A stretch of 64,000 bases of DNA from positions 806,001 to 870,000 of the forward strand of contig NC_009012.1 in the NCBI RefSeq assembly GCF_000015865.1. The letters run 5' to 3'. Shown one piece after another: positions 34,619 to 45,520 of the stretch. Below the pieces are notes generated by a model. It made no database searches. It was not told where the DNA came from and saw only the letters and a program-made list of their open reading frames with translations. The number at the start of each line of letters is the position of its first letter. The first letter of the stretch is position 1. Both the position numbers and the translations under genes were made by a program. The DNA is from Acetivibrio thermocellus ATCC 27405 (GTDB taxonomy: Bacteria; Bacillota; Clostridia; Acetivibrionales; Acetivibrionaceae).

Positions 34619-35932
34619 ATGTTTGTTTCAAAAGCTTTAAAGGTTAACAGTAAAAATCACCTGGAAATCGGCGGATGTGATTGCGTTGATCTTGTAAACA
34701 ATTTCGGTACTCCCTTGTATGTAATGGATGAAAGTCTTATAAGGGAAAATTGCCGTATATATAAAAATGCACTGGACAAGTATTATAACGGAAACGGACT
34801 GGTACTTTACGCCAGCAAGGCTTTCTGTACAATGGCAATGTGCAAAATTGTCCAGCAGGAAGGCCTGGGTCTTGACGTGGTATCGGGCGGAGAGCTGTAC
34901 ACCGCGATTAAAGCGGGATTTCCCATGGAAAAGGTGTATTTTCACGGAAACAATAAAACCATTGACGAACTGGAGCTGGCGATTGACAACAATGTAAGAA
35001 GAATAGTAGTGGATAATAGGCAGGAACTTTTGCATGTAAACAGAATTGCAGCAGAAAAAGGCAAGACAGTAAACATTTCTTTCAGAATAAAACCCGGAAT
35101 TGATGCTCATACTCATGACTTTATCCGGACAGGTCAGATTGACTCAAAATTTGGTGTTGCCCTTGAAAACGGTGAGGCAATGGAAATAATAGGCGAAGCG
35201 GTGAAACTGAGCAATGTGAAGGTGGTTGGACTTCATTGCCACATAGGCTCTCAAATTTTCGAGCTTGCTCCTTTTGAGGAAGCTGCAAGGGTGATGCTTA
35301 CCTTTATTGCAAAAATAAAGGAAGAGCTGGGTATAGAAATTGAGGAGCTGAACCTTGGAGGAGGCTTTGGGATAAAATATACCCAGGATGACGACCCGAT
35401 AGAGTATGACCGTTATATAAAATCAGTATCGGAAGTTGTGAAAAGTGTGTGCGAAGACAAGGGAATAAAGCTTCCGTTTATAGTTATAGAGCCGGGAAGG
35501 TCCATTGTTGCATCTGCGGGAATAACGCTCTACAGAATTGGCACTATAAAAGATATCAAGGGTGTCAGAAAATATATCGCCGTTGACGGCGGAATGACCG
35601 ACAACCCAAGATATGCCCTCTATCAGTCAAAATATGAAGGTGTTATTGCCAATAAAGCTGATGCGGCAAAAACAGAAAAGGTTACAATTGCGGGCAAGTG
35701 CTGTGAATCCGGGGACCTGCTTGGCAAGGACGTATTGCTTCCCGAAGCGGAGGAAGGGGATATTTTGGCAATACTTGCTACCGGTGCATACAACTATTCC
35801 ATGTCCAGTAACTACAACCGTATTCCAAGACCTGCGGTGGTTCTTGTAAAAGACGGTAAAGCGCGGGTTATTGTTAAAAGGGAAGACTATAACGATATAA
35901 TAAGAAACGATATTATCCCTGAAGATCTGTAA
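34619..35932 (+). CDS. lysA: diaminopimelate decarboxylase
   Basis: 437 residues from ATG 34619 (AAGGTGG upstream; open frame extends eight codons further). PLP lysine in LVLYASKAFCTMAM, glycine-rich phosphate loop GLHCHIGSQIFE and LNLGGGFGIKY, C-terminal barrel with CCESGDLLGKD, where the active-site cysteine of the neighbouring subunit sits. Makes lysine from meso-diaminopimelate. Single gene with own terminator; no lysine riboswitch seen in the 246-base region upstream. Confidence 0.95.
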   Translation: MFVSKALKVNSKNHLEIGGCDCVDLVNNFGTPLYVMDESLIRENCRIYKNALDKYYNGNGLVLYASKAFCTMAMCKIVQQEGLGLDVVSGGELYTAIKAGFPMEKVYFHGNNKTIDELELAIDNNVRRIVVDNRQELLHVNRIAAEKGKTVNISFRIKPGIDAHTHDFIRTGQIDSKFGVALENGEAMEIIGEAVKLSNVKVVGLHCHIGSQIFELAPFEEAARVMLTFIAKIKEELGIEIEELNLGGGFGIKYTQDDDPIEYDRYIKSVSEVVKSVCEDKGIKLPFIVIEPGRSIVASAGITLYRIGTIKDIKGVRKYIAVDGGMTDNPRYALYQSKYEGVIANKADAAKTEKVTIAGKCCESGDLLGKDVLLPEAEEGDILAILATGAYNYSMSSNYNRIPRPAVVLVKDGKARVIVKREDYNDIIRNDIIPEDL

Positions 35933-35963
35933 AATCGACTTATGTTGATAAAATTATAAAACG

Positions 35964-35995
35964 AGAGCACATTTCAAATTTTGTGCTCTTTTTTT
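35964..35995 (+). terminator. terminator after lysA
   Basis: AGAGCAC pairs with GTGCTCT across a 12-base loop, then TTTTTTT. Confidence 0.8.
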
Positions 35996-36137
35996 ATATA
36001 TTCTGTTATAATGAATTTATAAAATTGTACAATGTTTTTGATTAGATTTGTAATTATGAATTTATAAATTATTAAAAATTTGCCAAAATAATCTATAAAT
36101 TAAAAATTAAAAAAGAGAATTTATCGGGGAGATGAAA

Positions 36138-38771
36138 ATGGAGATTATAACGGGCCATGTAAACAGCGATTTTGATTGTCTTGCATCCATGATAGCGGCA
36201 AACAAGCTTTATCCCCACGCCGTCATGGTAATTCCCGGAATAATAGGAAAAGATGTGAGAAAGTTTTTAAACCTTTACAGGGACTCATTTAATTTTTTGT
36301 CTGTAAAGGATATAGACATAGAACAAGTTGACAAAATAATTGTCGTGGATACAAACTCAAAATCAAGGCTTGAAAAACCTTTAGGCAAATTATTTGAAAA
36401 GCCGGGCGTTGACATCGTTGTATATGACCATCATCCGCCAAGCGAAAACATGATTGAAGCTCGAAAAGCCGTTATCGAAGATATTGGGTCATGTACTGCT
36501 TTGCTTGTTGATGAAATACAAAAGCTTGATATTGATATTACTCCTTTGGAAGCAACGGTTATGGCTCTTGGGATATATGCTGACACCAACTGTCTTACAT
36601 TGCCGAAAACCTCTTCAAAGGATGCTTACGCCCTTGCTTTTCTTTTATCCAGGAGAGCTAATTTGCAGGTTATAGATGACTATATGACAAATCCTTTGAA
36701 TTTGAACCAGCAGGCTCTTTTGGAAAAGATGGGCAGAAATATCAGGGTTGTTGATATAAACGGTTTTAAAGTCGCTTTTTCCGCAGTGGAAGTTGAAGAT
36801 TATGTGGACAATGCGGCTTTTCTGACAAGAAAACTGCTCGAGGAAAGAGATTATGACGCTTTCTTCTCTGTTCTCAGAATGGACAATAAAACATATATAA
36901 TCGGAAGAAGCCTTGAAGATGAAATTGATGTAGGGCATATAATGACTTTCTTCAACGGTGGAGGACATCCCGGTGCGGGCTCGGGAAAATCCGATGAGGC
37001 AGATCTTGCCAAGGTGGTGGATTTGCTCGAAAAAACTCTTAAGAAAAATATCCGACCCGTGGAACGGGCAAAAGATATAATGAGCTCACCGGTGAAAACG
37101 ATTTCTTTGGATTCCACAATAGATGAAGCCAATAAAATAATGTTAAGATACGGGCATTCCGGACTTCCCGTGGTAAAAGACGGTATTCTCTGCGGAATTA
37201 TATCCCGAAGGGACGTTGAAAAAGCACGCATACACGGCTTTGGAAACTCGCCGGTCAAAGCATATATGACAAAAAATGTAATCACGATAGATCCGGAAAC
37301 TCCGCTTAAAACCATTGAAAACCTTCTTGTTGAGCATAATATCGGAAGGCTTCCGGTGGTAGCCGGAAACAAGCTTTTGGGAATTGTTACAAGGTCGGAT
37401 GTTATTTCCACTCTCTTTGGGGAAAATTCTCCCAGGTGGTATAAAAAGAACTATATTGACAGCCAGGATTCCGCCTTGAGAAATCACAATCTGGCCGACA
37501 AAATAAATGCTCTTCCCGAAAGGGTTAAAAACATTCTTATTGAAGCCGGCAAAATAGCAGATGATGTGGGTTTGAACGCATATGTGGTCGGAGGGTTTGT
37601 GCGCGATCTCATACTTGGAGTGGAGAACTTTGACATCGATATCGTGGTAGAGGGAGACGCCCTGATGTTTTCTGAAAAACTTGCACAGCATTATCAGGCA
37701 CACCTTACAAAGCACGACAGATTTGGCACTGCGGTGGTGGTGCTGGAAGATGATTTTAAAATAGATGTGGTGACAGCCCGAAAAGAGTATTATGAATATC
37801 CTGCATCCCTTCCCGTAGTTGAGGGGGGAACCATCAAGGACGACCTTTTCAGAAGGGATTTTACCATAAACAGTATGGCAATAAAGCTGAACAAATCCGG
37901 CTTTGGCAATATAGTGGATTTTTACGGAGGCAGAAGGGATCTTCAGATGGGGCTTATAAGAATACTTTACAACCTAAGCTTTGTGGAAGATCCTACAAGA
38001 ATATTCCGGGCAATAAGATTCGAACAAAGGTATGACTTTAAAATGGAGGAAAAAACCGAGGAATTTGCGATAAAGGCAATAGAATCCGGCATTTTGGGCA
38101 AAGTGAGCCATGAGAGGATAAACTTTGAGTTTTTTGCAATGCTGAAAGAAAATAATATTTGGGCAATTTTAAAAAGAATGGAAGACTTGCGTATATTAAA
38201 AAATGTTTATCCTGAAGTTGTGCTTTCTGAGGACTTAAAGAAGCTTCTGAAAAATGCAGAGGAAAACCTTGCTTGTTTGAAAGAAAAGGTAAGTGTCCAG
38301 GAATCTTTGGACAGAACCCTTTTGTATTTACTAATTCTTTATTCAAACATGAGCTTTGAAAAAGCGGTAAAATTATCGGAAAAAATGAGGCTTTCGAAGG
38401 AATACAAAAGCGAAATACTGAAGTTTATTGAAGCAAATGACATAATTCTTTCAAATTTGTCCGGAAATATTGATATATCCAATTATGATGTTTATAATGA
38501 GTTAAAGGGATTATCTATGGAAATTTTATTTGTATTATGCATGCTGAGTAATGAAAAAAAATTCATTGACAGAGTAATCCTTTACATAAACAACCTCAAA
38601 AATATTAAAACATGTGTAACAGGCAAGGATTTAAAGGAACTGGGCGTAAAACCGGGGCCCGAATATGCGGTTCTTCTTGACAAGGTACTTGCAGAGAAAC
38701 TCAACGGCAATCTGCAAACTTATAATGATGAGCTTGAGTTCCTGAAAAAAATAATTCCGAAAAAAATATAG
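36138..38771 (+). CDS. DHH phosphoesterase - CBS pair - tRNA nucleotidyltransferase fusion
   Basis: 877 residues from ATG 36138 (GGGGA eight bases upstream; the ATG at 36132 is too close). Order: DHH domain (GHVNSDFDCLASM, VVDTNS, VYDHHPPSEN), DHHA1 part (NGGGHPGAGSGK, near 275), two CBS domains (about 310-430; SGLPVVKDGILCGIISRRDV, IGRLPVVAGNKLLGIVTRSD), then a class II nucleotidyltransferase head (AYVVGGFVRDLILG, FDIDIVVEG, RRDFTINSMAIKL) and RNA-binding helices. The NTase half adds CCA or A to tRNA 3' ends; the DHH half could be an oligoribonuclease or nucleotide phosphodiesterase, and CBS domains usually bind adenine nucleotides. Substrate split between halves is inferred. Confidence 0.88.
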   Translation: MEIITGHVNSDFDCLASMIAANKLYPHAVMVIPGIIGKDVRKFLNLYRDSFNFLSVKDIDIEQVDKIIVVDTNSKSRLEKPLGKLFEKPGVDIVVYDHHPPSENMIEARKAVIEDIGSCTALLVDEIQKLDIDITPLEATVMALGIYADTNCLTLPKTSSKDAYALAFLLSRRANLQVIDDYMTNPLNLNQQALLEKMGRNIRVVDINGFKVAFSAVEVEDYVDNAAFLTRKLLEERDYDAFFSVLRMDNKTYIIGRSLEDEIDVGHIMTFFNGGGHPGAGSGKSDEADLAKVVDLLEKTLKKNIRPVERAKDIMSSPVKTISLDSTIDEANKIMLRYGHSGLPVVKDGILCGIISRRDVEKARIHGFGNSPVKAYMTKNVITIDPETPLKTIENLLVEHNIGRLPVVAGNKLLGIVTRSDVISTLFGENSPRWYKKNYIDSQDSALRNHNLADKINALPERVKNILIEAGKIADDVGLNAYVVGGFVRDLILGVENFDIDIVVEGDALMFSEKLAQHYQAHLTKHDRFGTAVVVLEDDFKIDVVTARKEYYEYPASLPVVEGGTIKDDLFRRDFTINSMAIKLNKSGFGNIVDFYGGRRDLQMGLIRILYNLSFVEDPTRIFRAIRFEQRYDFKMEEKTEEFAIKAIESGILGKVSHERINFEFFAMLKENNIWAILKRMEDLRILKNVYPEVVLSEDLKKLLKNAEENLACLKEKVSVQESLDRTLLYLLILYSNMSFEKAVKLSEKMRLSKEYKSEILKFIEANDIILSNLSGNIDISNYDVYNELKGLSMEILFVLCMLSNEKKFIDRVILYINNLKNIKTCVTGKDLKELGVKPGPEYAVLLDKVLAEKLNGNLQTYNDELEFLKKIIPKKI

Positions 38772-38876
38772 AAATAATTGAAAAAATAAAAAAATAAAGA
38801 AATGATTAATGAAGAATAGAAGCTTTGGAAAATAATTGACATTATAAGAATAAAATAACATTATAAGGAGAAGAAA

Positions 38877-39548
38877 ATGTTGTTACAGCAATTTGGTGAC
38901 AATCCGGAATTAATAATTTACTGGTTTATGGTTTTTGCCTTTTCCATATCAGTCCATGAGTCGGCTCATGCTTACGCAGCCTATCTTTTGGGGGATCCGA
39001 CGGCTAAAGAGCAGGGAAGAATTACAATTGACCCATTAAAGCACCTTGATTTGTTTGGGACATTGATGATGTTAATCAGCTTTATAGGATGGGCAAAACC
39101 TGTGCCTATAAATCCGTCCAATTTTAAAAACAAAAAAGCAGGCACCATTTTGGTAAGTCTGGCAGGTCCGCTTTCCAATTTGATTTTGGCGGTGCTTTTT
39201 GCCGTTCCTTTTGCTTATGTGACTTTAAAATATTATCCTTTGGAAAATAATCCGCTAAATCCCGCGGTAATTGTTTATAACTTTGCCCTCTATGGCTTTG
39301 TTATGAATATATCGCTTGCGGTGTTTAATTTTCTTCCGCTGCCGCCTCTTGACGGTTCAAAAATATTTACGGCAGTTTTGCCCTCAAAATATTACTTTAA
39401 GATTATGCAATATCACAATGTAACTTTCATTATACTAATATTACTGTTGTATACCGGGTGGCTGAACAAAATAATAACTCCGGTAATTGGCGGAGTGCAA
39501 AGTGCCATTTTATCTGTAATTGTACCCATAATAAAACTCATTGTATAA
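38877..39548 (+). CDS. site-2 protease family (M50) membrane metalloprotease
   Basis: 223 residues, five to six membrane helices. Zinc motif HESAHAYAAYLLGD (HExxH) near residue 24 and the third ligand motif NFLPLPPLDGSKIF near residue 155. The DPLKHLDLFGTLMML and GWAKPVPINPSNFKN segments are typical of the short bacterial Rip-like/YwhC proteases without a PDZ domain. Substrate unknown. In Clostridia this gene is often beside trpS and scpAB, as here. Confidence 0.9.
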   Translation: MLLQQFGDNPELIIYWFMVFAFSISVHESAHAYAAYLLGDPTAKEQGRITIDPLKHLDLFGTLMMLISFIGWAKPVPINPSNFKNKKAGTILVSLAGPLSNLILAVLFAVPFAYVTLKYYPLENNPLNPAVIVYNFALYGFVMNISLAVFNFLPLPPLDGSKIFTAVLPSKYYFKIMQYHNVTFIILILLLYTGWLNKIITPVIGGVQSAILSVIVPIIKLIV

Positions 39549-39640
39549 AAATATGATTAGACTTTAACAGAAAAAAAAGATATAATTAATTATTGTAGAA
39601 TCAAATGATAAGATTTATTATACGGGAGTGTGAAGTCTTA

Positions 39641-40630
39641 GTGAAGAAAGGTACTATTTTGAGCGGCATGAGACCTACCGGAGCTTTGCATCTTGGCAAT
39701 TATTTCGGAGCTCTGGAAAACTGGGTAAAACTTCAGGATGAATACGAGTGTTATTTTTTTGTGGCTGATTGGCATGCCCTTACAACAGGATATGAAGATA
39801 CATCTCAAATCAAAAATAATATAAATGACCTTGTTATAGATTGGCTAAGTGCAGGACTTGACCCTGAAAAATGCGTCATATTTTTGCAGTCAAGTATAAA
39901 AGAACATGCAGAGCTTCATCTGTTGTTTTCCATGACAACGCCTCTTTCCTGGCTGCTTCGCTGTCCGACATACAAGGATCAGATTAATCAATTGAAGGAC
40001 AAGAATATTACGACCTACGGATTTTTAGGATATCCGTGTCTTCAGGCAGCCGACATATTAATTTACAAAGCCGGTTTTGTACCTGTGGGAGAAGACCAGC
40101 TTCCGCACCTTGAGTTGACGAGGGAAATTGCAAGAAGATTTAATTATTTGTTTGGCGAGGTATTCCCTGAGCCGCAGGCAATTTTGACCAAGGCAAAAGT
40201 ATTGCCCGGAACCGACGGCAGAAAGATGAGCAAAAGCTATGGCAATACCATAGCTCTGTCCGACAGTCCCGATACAATCAGAAAGAAAGTCAGCTCAATG
40301 ATAACCGACCCTGCAAGAATCAGAAAGGACGATCCCGGTCATCCCGAGGTGTGTACGGTATTTTCCTTCCACAAAGTATTTAATGAAAATGAAGTGCCTG
40401 AAATTGAGCAGCACTGCAGAGGCGGAAAAATTGGGTGTGTGCAATGTAAAAAGAACCTTGCTGACAAAATGGTGGAGCATTTGGAGCCCATATATGAAAA
40501 AAGGCAAAAGATAGTTGAAAATCCGTCCATAGTCAAAGAAATTCTCGCAGACGGAAATGAAAAAGCCAGAAAGGTTGCGCAAAAGACTCTTGAAGAAGTA
40601 CGAAAAGCCATGAAAATAGATTTTATTTAG
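39641..40630 (+). CDS. trpS: tryptophanyl-tRNA synthetase
   Basis: 329 residues from GTG 39641, with GGGAG 12 bases upstream; an ATG 12 codons earlier lacks a ribosome site. HIGH-type motif GALHLGNYFG, KMSKS motif GRKMSKSYGNT, and the class Ic dimer features (PCLQAADILIYKA, VPVGEDQLPHLELTREIARR). Charges tRNA-Trp, whose gene lies at 22.3 kb in this window. Only about 90 bases upstream, so no room for a full T-box leader. Confidence 0.95.
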   Translation: MKKGTILSGMRPTGALHLGNYFGALENWVKLQDEYECYFFVADWHALTTGYEDTSQIKNNINDLVIDWLSAGLDPEKCVIFLQSSIKEHAELHLLFSMTTPLSWLLRCPTYKDQINQLKDKNITTYGFLGYPCLQAADILIYKAGFVPVGEDQLPHLELTREIARRFNYLFGEVFPEPQAILTKAKVLPGTDGRKMSKSYGNTIALSDSPDTIRKKVSSMITDPARIRKDDPGHPEVCTVFSFHKVFNENEVPEIEQHCRGGKIGCVQCKKNLADKMVEHLEPIYEKRQKIVENPSIVKEILADGNEKARKVAQKTLEEVRKAMKIDFI

Positions 40631-40668
40631 CCTTTTTCCTGCGGGGTCTTAAAAGGTGGTGAACTTTT

Positions 40669-41463
40669 TTGGAAAGTGTGTTGTCAAAAGCATGCACTAT
40701 AAAAATACAAAACTTTGAAGGACCGTTTGACCTGCTGTTTCACCTTATCGAAAAGAATCAGATAAATATCTATGACATACCTATACACGAAATAACGGAC
40801 CAATACATGGATTACCTTTTTGCAATGCAGGAGCTTGATTTGGAGATAGCCAGTGAATTTCTGGTAATGGCAGCAACACTTCTTCACATAAAATCGAAGC
40901 TCCTACTTCCAAGTCCTAAACGGGAAAAAGAGGAGGACGAGCCTGACCCCAGGGAAGAGCTGGTTTTAAAGCTTATTGAATACAAAAAATACAAGAGATT
41001 TACTGAAATTTTGAAAACAAGAGAAAAAGAATGCGAGAAATATTTTTACAGAGGTCCTGAGGATATTGACATCAAATGTGAGGATGAACCTTTGGAATTG
41101 TCTTATGATGAGCTAAAGAGGGTCTACGTTGAGTTGATAGAAAGAAATGAAAGAAAAATGAACAAAAATACCGGAAAAATGACCCAGATAGTGCAGCATG
41201 AAAAAGTCACACTGCGCAGTAAAATCAGAGATATCATCAGGACTCTTCTTAAAAAGCCGATTTTCAAGTTTTCGGAGCTTTTTTCTCCAAAAACCAGATC
41301 CAGACTTGAAATTGTTACAGGCTTTCTCGCGATACTTGAGCTGGCAAAACTGAAAAAAATAACCCTGATACAGCCAAAACCGTTTGCGGATATTACTGTC
41401 TGCAAATGCGAAGATACCAATCTTGAGGATATTGACGATGAAAATGTGGCAGCGGAAAACTGA
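40669..41463 (+). CDS. scpA: segregation and condensation protein A
   Basis: 264 residues from TTG 40669, supported by AAAGGTGGTGA upstream and no nearby ATG. The N-terminal EGPFDLLFHLIEKNQINIYD and AAT-LLHIKSKLLLPSP segments are the ScpA signature; the C-terminus forms the winged helix that binds SMC. ScpA is the kleisin that bridges SMC heads in chromosome condensation. The scpB start lies 20 bases downstream. Confidence 0.93.
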   Translation: MESVLSKACTIKIQNFEGPFDLLFHLIEKNQINIYDIPIHEITDQYMDYLFAMQELDLEIASEFLVMAATLLHIKSKLLLPSPKREKEEDEPDPREELVLKLIEYKKYKRFTEILKTREKECEKYFYRGPEDIDIKCEDEPLELSYDELKRVYVELIERNERKMNKNTGKMTQIVQHEKVTLRSKIRDIIRTLLKKPIFKFSELFSPKTRSRLEIVTGFLAILELAKLKKITLIQPKPFADITVCKCEDTNLEDIDDENVAAEN

Positions 41464-41482
41464 CAGCAGTGGAGTGATACAA

Positions 41483-42079
41483 ATGGATCTAAAGAAACTC
41501 GAAGGAATATTCGAAGGTATGCTTTTTGCTTCAGGCGACAAAGTTTCGATTGAAAAATTAAGCAGCATAACAGGCATTGACAAAAAGACAGTAAAGCTTG
41601 TTATAAACAATATGATAGTAAAGTACAACAATGATCCCTCCCGGGGAATTACCATAAGGGAAATAAACAATGGTTATCAGCTTTGTTCAAAGCCGGAATA
41701 TTATGATTATATAAAACAGCTTTTTGAACCTAAACAACGCAGTGGTCTGTCCCAGGCAGCCCTTGAAACCTTGGCAATTATTGCCTATAACAGACCTATA
41801 ACCAAAGCAAAAATTGAGCAAATAAGAGGTGTAAACTCTGACAGTGCGATTACAAAACTTCTTGAAAAAAATTTAATCAGAGAAGCAGGAAGGCTGGATG
41901 CCCCCGGAAAACCGGTATTGTATGAAACCACTGATGAATTTTTCAGGAGTTTTGGTTTTAAGTCCGATGCGGATCTACCTATATTCGAACTAAATGATAT
42001 ACATGAGACTGTTGAAATCAATCAAAACAGTGAACAGGAAAAAGCAGATACAGAATTGGAGAAGCAGGAAAAGGCATAA
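41483..42079 (+). CDS. scpB: segregation and condensation protein B
   Basis: 198 residues from ATG 41483 (GGAGTGA upstream). Two winged-helix domains; LEGMLFASGDKVSIEKL, GYQLCSKPEYYDYIKQLFEP, LSQAALETLAIIAYNRPIT and IEQIRGVNSDSAITKLLEK are standard. Charged tail. Binds ScpA in the SMC complex. In the operon with scpA and probably the RDD gene. Confidence 0.93.
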   Translation: MDLKKLEGIFEGMLFASGDKVSIEKLSSITGIDKKTVKLVINNMIVKYNNDPSRGITIREINNGYQLCSKPEYYDYIKQLFEPKQRSGLSQAALETLAIIAYNRPITKAKIEQIRGVNSDSAITKLLEKNLIREAGRLDAPGKPVLYETTDEFFRSFGFKSDADLPIFELNDIHETVEINQNSEQEKADTELEKQEKA

Positions 42080-42109
42080 AACGAACAGCAATAATCTAGG
42101 GTGGTTTAA

Positions 42110-42679
42110 ATGAGTGAATACGATAGGAAAACTGACCCTCAAGGGTTTTACAACATATTTACCGTTCAACCGTGGGTGAGATTTTGGGCCAGAGTTATTG
42201 ACACTTTTATTATTGACACCATTGTGAGAATAACTCAGTTGCTTTTTTTCCCGGGCAGTACGTTCGAGCCCGTATTGCTTACTGTAGGAACATATTTTAT
42301 TTGGGCTCTTGCCGAGGCAAAATTAATTTCAACCTGGGGAACCACTCCCGGGAAGTGGCTGCTGAAAATAAAGGTGAGGTCCAATAATTCCCAAATACTT
42401 GATTTTAAAACAGCCCTTAAAAGAAGCATACTTGTTTGGATGCTAGGTATGGGCTTTGGAATTTTCACAACTATATCCTATATTTTTGGCTATTATGAGT
42501 TAACCAGGAAAGGCATTACGCCCTGGGACAGAATCAGTGAATGCACGGTACAATACGAAAAAATAAGTGAAAACAGACGAATAGCAGTGGTTTTAACAGT
42601 CATTGGACTCAGTGTCATGTATTTTGCACTGATTTTTGTGAATGCCCTTTTGTATTCAATAAAAGCTCATGGGCTGTAA
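42110..42679 (+). CDS. RDD family membrane protein
   Basis: 189 residues, RDD pattern WVRFWARVIDTFIIDTIV, then membrane helices and WGTTPGKWLLKIKV, ending in two helices (TVIGLSVMYFALIFVNALLY). RDD proteins have R and two D residues in the first helices; some move cations or act in stress tolerance. Role here unknown. GGGTGG upstream. Confidence 0.85.
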   Translation: MSEYDRKTDPQGFYNIFTVQPWVRFWARVIDTFIIDTIVRITQLLFFPGSTFEPVLLTVGTYFIWALAEAKLISTWGTTPGKWLLKIKVRSNNSQILDFKTALKRSILVWMLGMGFGIFTTISYIFGYYELTRKGITPWDRISECTVQYEKISENRRIAVVLTVIGLSVMYFALIFVNALLYSIKAHGL

Positions 42680-42783
42680 AATTTGTAAAAGCAAAACTTT
42701 ATAATTTAATTGCTGCGGAAAAATACACAATTTATGTGTATTTTTTGTTTTTATAGGCAAAAATAAGTAAATGAGGTGCGGCA

Positions 42784-43392
42784 ATGTTTTATAGAATCAT
42801 TTTTGTATTGATTATTCTTATACTAATAATTATGGTGTTTTTTGTAAAAATCAAAATTGTGATTGAATACAGAAAAGGCGGGCAAAATGACCACTTTGAA
42901 GTAGCTTTTTTTGTGTTAAAAAAAAGGTTTGGATACAAAAAAAACAAATCAACTGAAGAAAAGGACGGAATACTTACCGATTATAAAAAACTTATAAAAA
43001 ATATAGAAAAAAGTAGAAATTTTTATCAAAAAAATAAAGAAATAATAATGAAAATTCTAAACTATATTAAATGCCGAATATATGTTGAGAGACTGGAATT
43101 TAAGGCAGTAATCGGAACAGGAGATGCGTCTTCCGCCGCTATACTGGCGGGTGTTGCATGGAGCCTTGCGGGAATTTTGTTTTCCATACTTCACAGTTTC
43201 ACAAATGTGAAAAATAAAAAGGTGGAAATAAGGCCGGACTTTACAGGAAAGAAGTTTAATGTTGAACTGTATTGCATATTTAAGGTTAAAATTGTTTATA
43301 TTATTGTTATAGGTTTGATGATACTCAAGCACTTAATAAAAGCAAAAGTCGGTTTTACAAATGTAAAAAGAAGTATTGCAGTGTACAAATAG
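42784..43392 (+). CDS. DUF2953 protein (YtfI-like)
   Basis: 202 residues: N-terminal membrane helix (IIFVLIILILIIMVFFVKIK), a Lys-rich middle, EFKAVIGTGDASSAAILAGV, RPDFTGKKFNVELYCIFKVKIVYII, and a hydrophobic end. DUF2953 genes usually stand directly before ytfJ in spore formers, as here (gap 43 bases). Function unknown; sporulation-linked by context. AGGTGCGG ribosome site. Confidence 0.8.
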   Translation: MFYRIIFVLIILILIIMVFFVKIKIVIEYRKGGQNDHFEVAFFVLKKRFGYKKNKSTEEKDGILTDYKKLIKNIEKSRNFYQKNKEIIMKILNYIKCRIYVERLEFKAVIGTGDASSAAILAGVAWSLAGILFSILHSFTNVKNKKVEIRPDFTGKKFNVELYCIFKVKIVYIIVIGLMILKHLIKAKVGFTNVKRSIAVYK

Positions 43393-43435
43393 AATAAAGT
43401 CTTCGTAAAAATAATATACCAGGTGGTGACAAATA

Positions 43436-43924
43436 ATGGCAGAACATCCTATTCAAGGTCTAATGGAAACGGCAATGGAAAGCATTAAAGAAATGGTTGA
43501 TGTAAATACCATAGTAGGAGATGCAGTTCAGGCTCCGGACGGAACGGTAATTATACCTATTTCAAAAGTAACCTTTGGTTTTGCGGCAGGCGGCGGAGAA
43601 TTTGCTTCATGCTGCAGTGTGGACGAAAAAGGCGAAGACAGCTCAGACGACAGCAGCAAACCCGAAATCAAATTTCCCTTTGCAGGGGGTAGCGGCGCCG
43701 GAGTGAGTATAAACCCGGTGGCATTCATGGTGGTAGGCCAGGGACAGATTAAACTGCTGCCTGTAAATATCAATTCCTCTTTGGAGAAGATACTGGATTT
43801 GATTCCGGAGATTATTGAAAAGACGAAGGATTCTGTAAAGAAAAATCTCAAAGTGAAAAAAGAAATAAAGCCCGGTAACGGTGAGTCATGTGCTAAAAGT
43901 TCAAAAGAAGATGAGAATGAATAA
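43436..43924 (+). CDS. ytfJ: sporulation protein YtfJ (GerW family)
   Basis: 162 residues. HPIQGLMETAMESIKEMVD, TVIIPISKVTFGFAAGGGEF, GGSGAGVSINPVAFMVVGQG are the GerW/YtfJ signature. In Bacillus subtilis the protein is made in the forespore and is needed for SleB activity in germination. A Lys-rich tail follows. Terminator right after the stop, then the first IS copy 47 bases downstream. Confidence 0.92.
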   Translation: MAEHPIQGLMETAMESIKEMVDVNTIVGDAVQAPDGTVIIPISKVTFGFAAGGGEFASCCSVDEKGEDSSDDSSKPEIKFPFAGGSGAGVSINPVAFMVVGQGQIKLLPVNINSSLEKILDLIPEIIEKTKDSVKKNLKVKKEIKPGNGESCAKSSKEDENE

Positions 43925-43946
43925 GTGGGAAAAACCCACTTTTTCT
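43923..43946 (+). terminator. terminator after ytfJ
   Basis: AAGTGGG pairs with CCCACTT around five As, then TTTTCTTT. It begins at the ytfJ stop codon. Confidence 0.85.
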
Positions 43947-43958
43947 TTATAAATTTTT

Positions 43959-43971
43959 TTTATAAAAAAAT
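43959..43971 (+). repeat. target-site direct repeat, left of IS copy 1
   Basis: TTTATAAAAAAAT; the same 13 bases occur at 45358-45370 just beyond the other IS end. Confidence 0.85.
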
Positions 43972-45357
<1,386 letters not shown>

Positions 45358-45370
45358 TTTATAAAAAAAT
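45358..45370 (+). repeat. target-site direct repeat, right of IS copy 1
   Basis: TTTATAAAAAAAT, an exact match to 43959-43971. The 150 bases from here to rluB are AT-rich without a clear signal. Confidence 0.85.
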
Positions 45371-45520
45371 ATAAATAAATTAATTTGAATAATTTAAAAA
45401 CCCGTAAATTTATGATATATTAATATATTGCTGATGAATTTCTCATAATATCACAATACTTTTGATAAAAATTATCTTAGGTAAAAACAATAAAAATTTA
45501 TGAAGGATCGGGTTGTCTTT

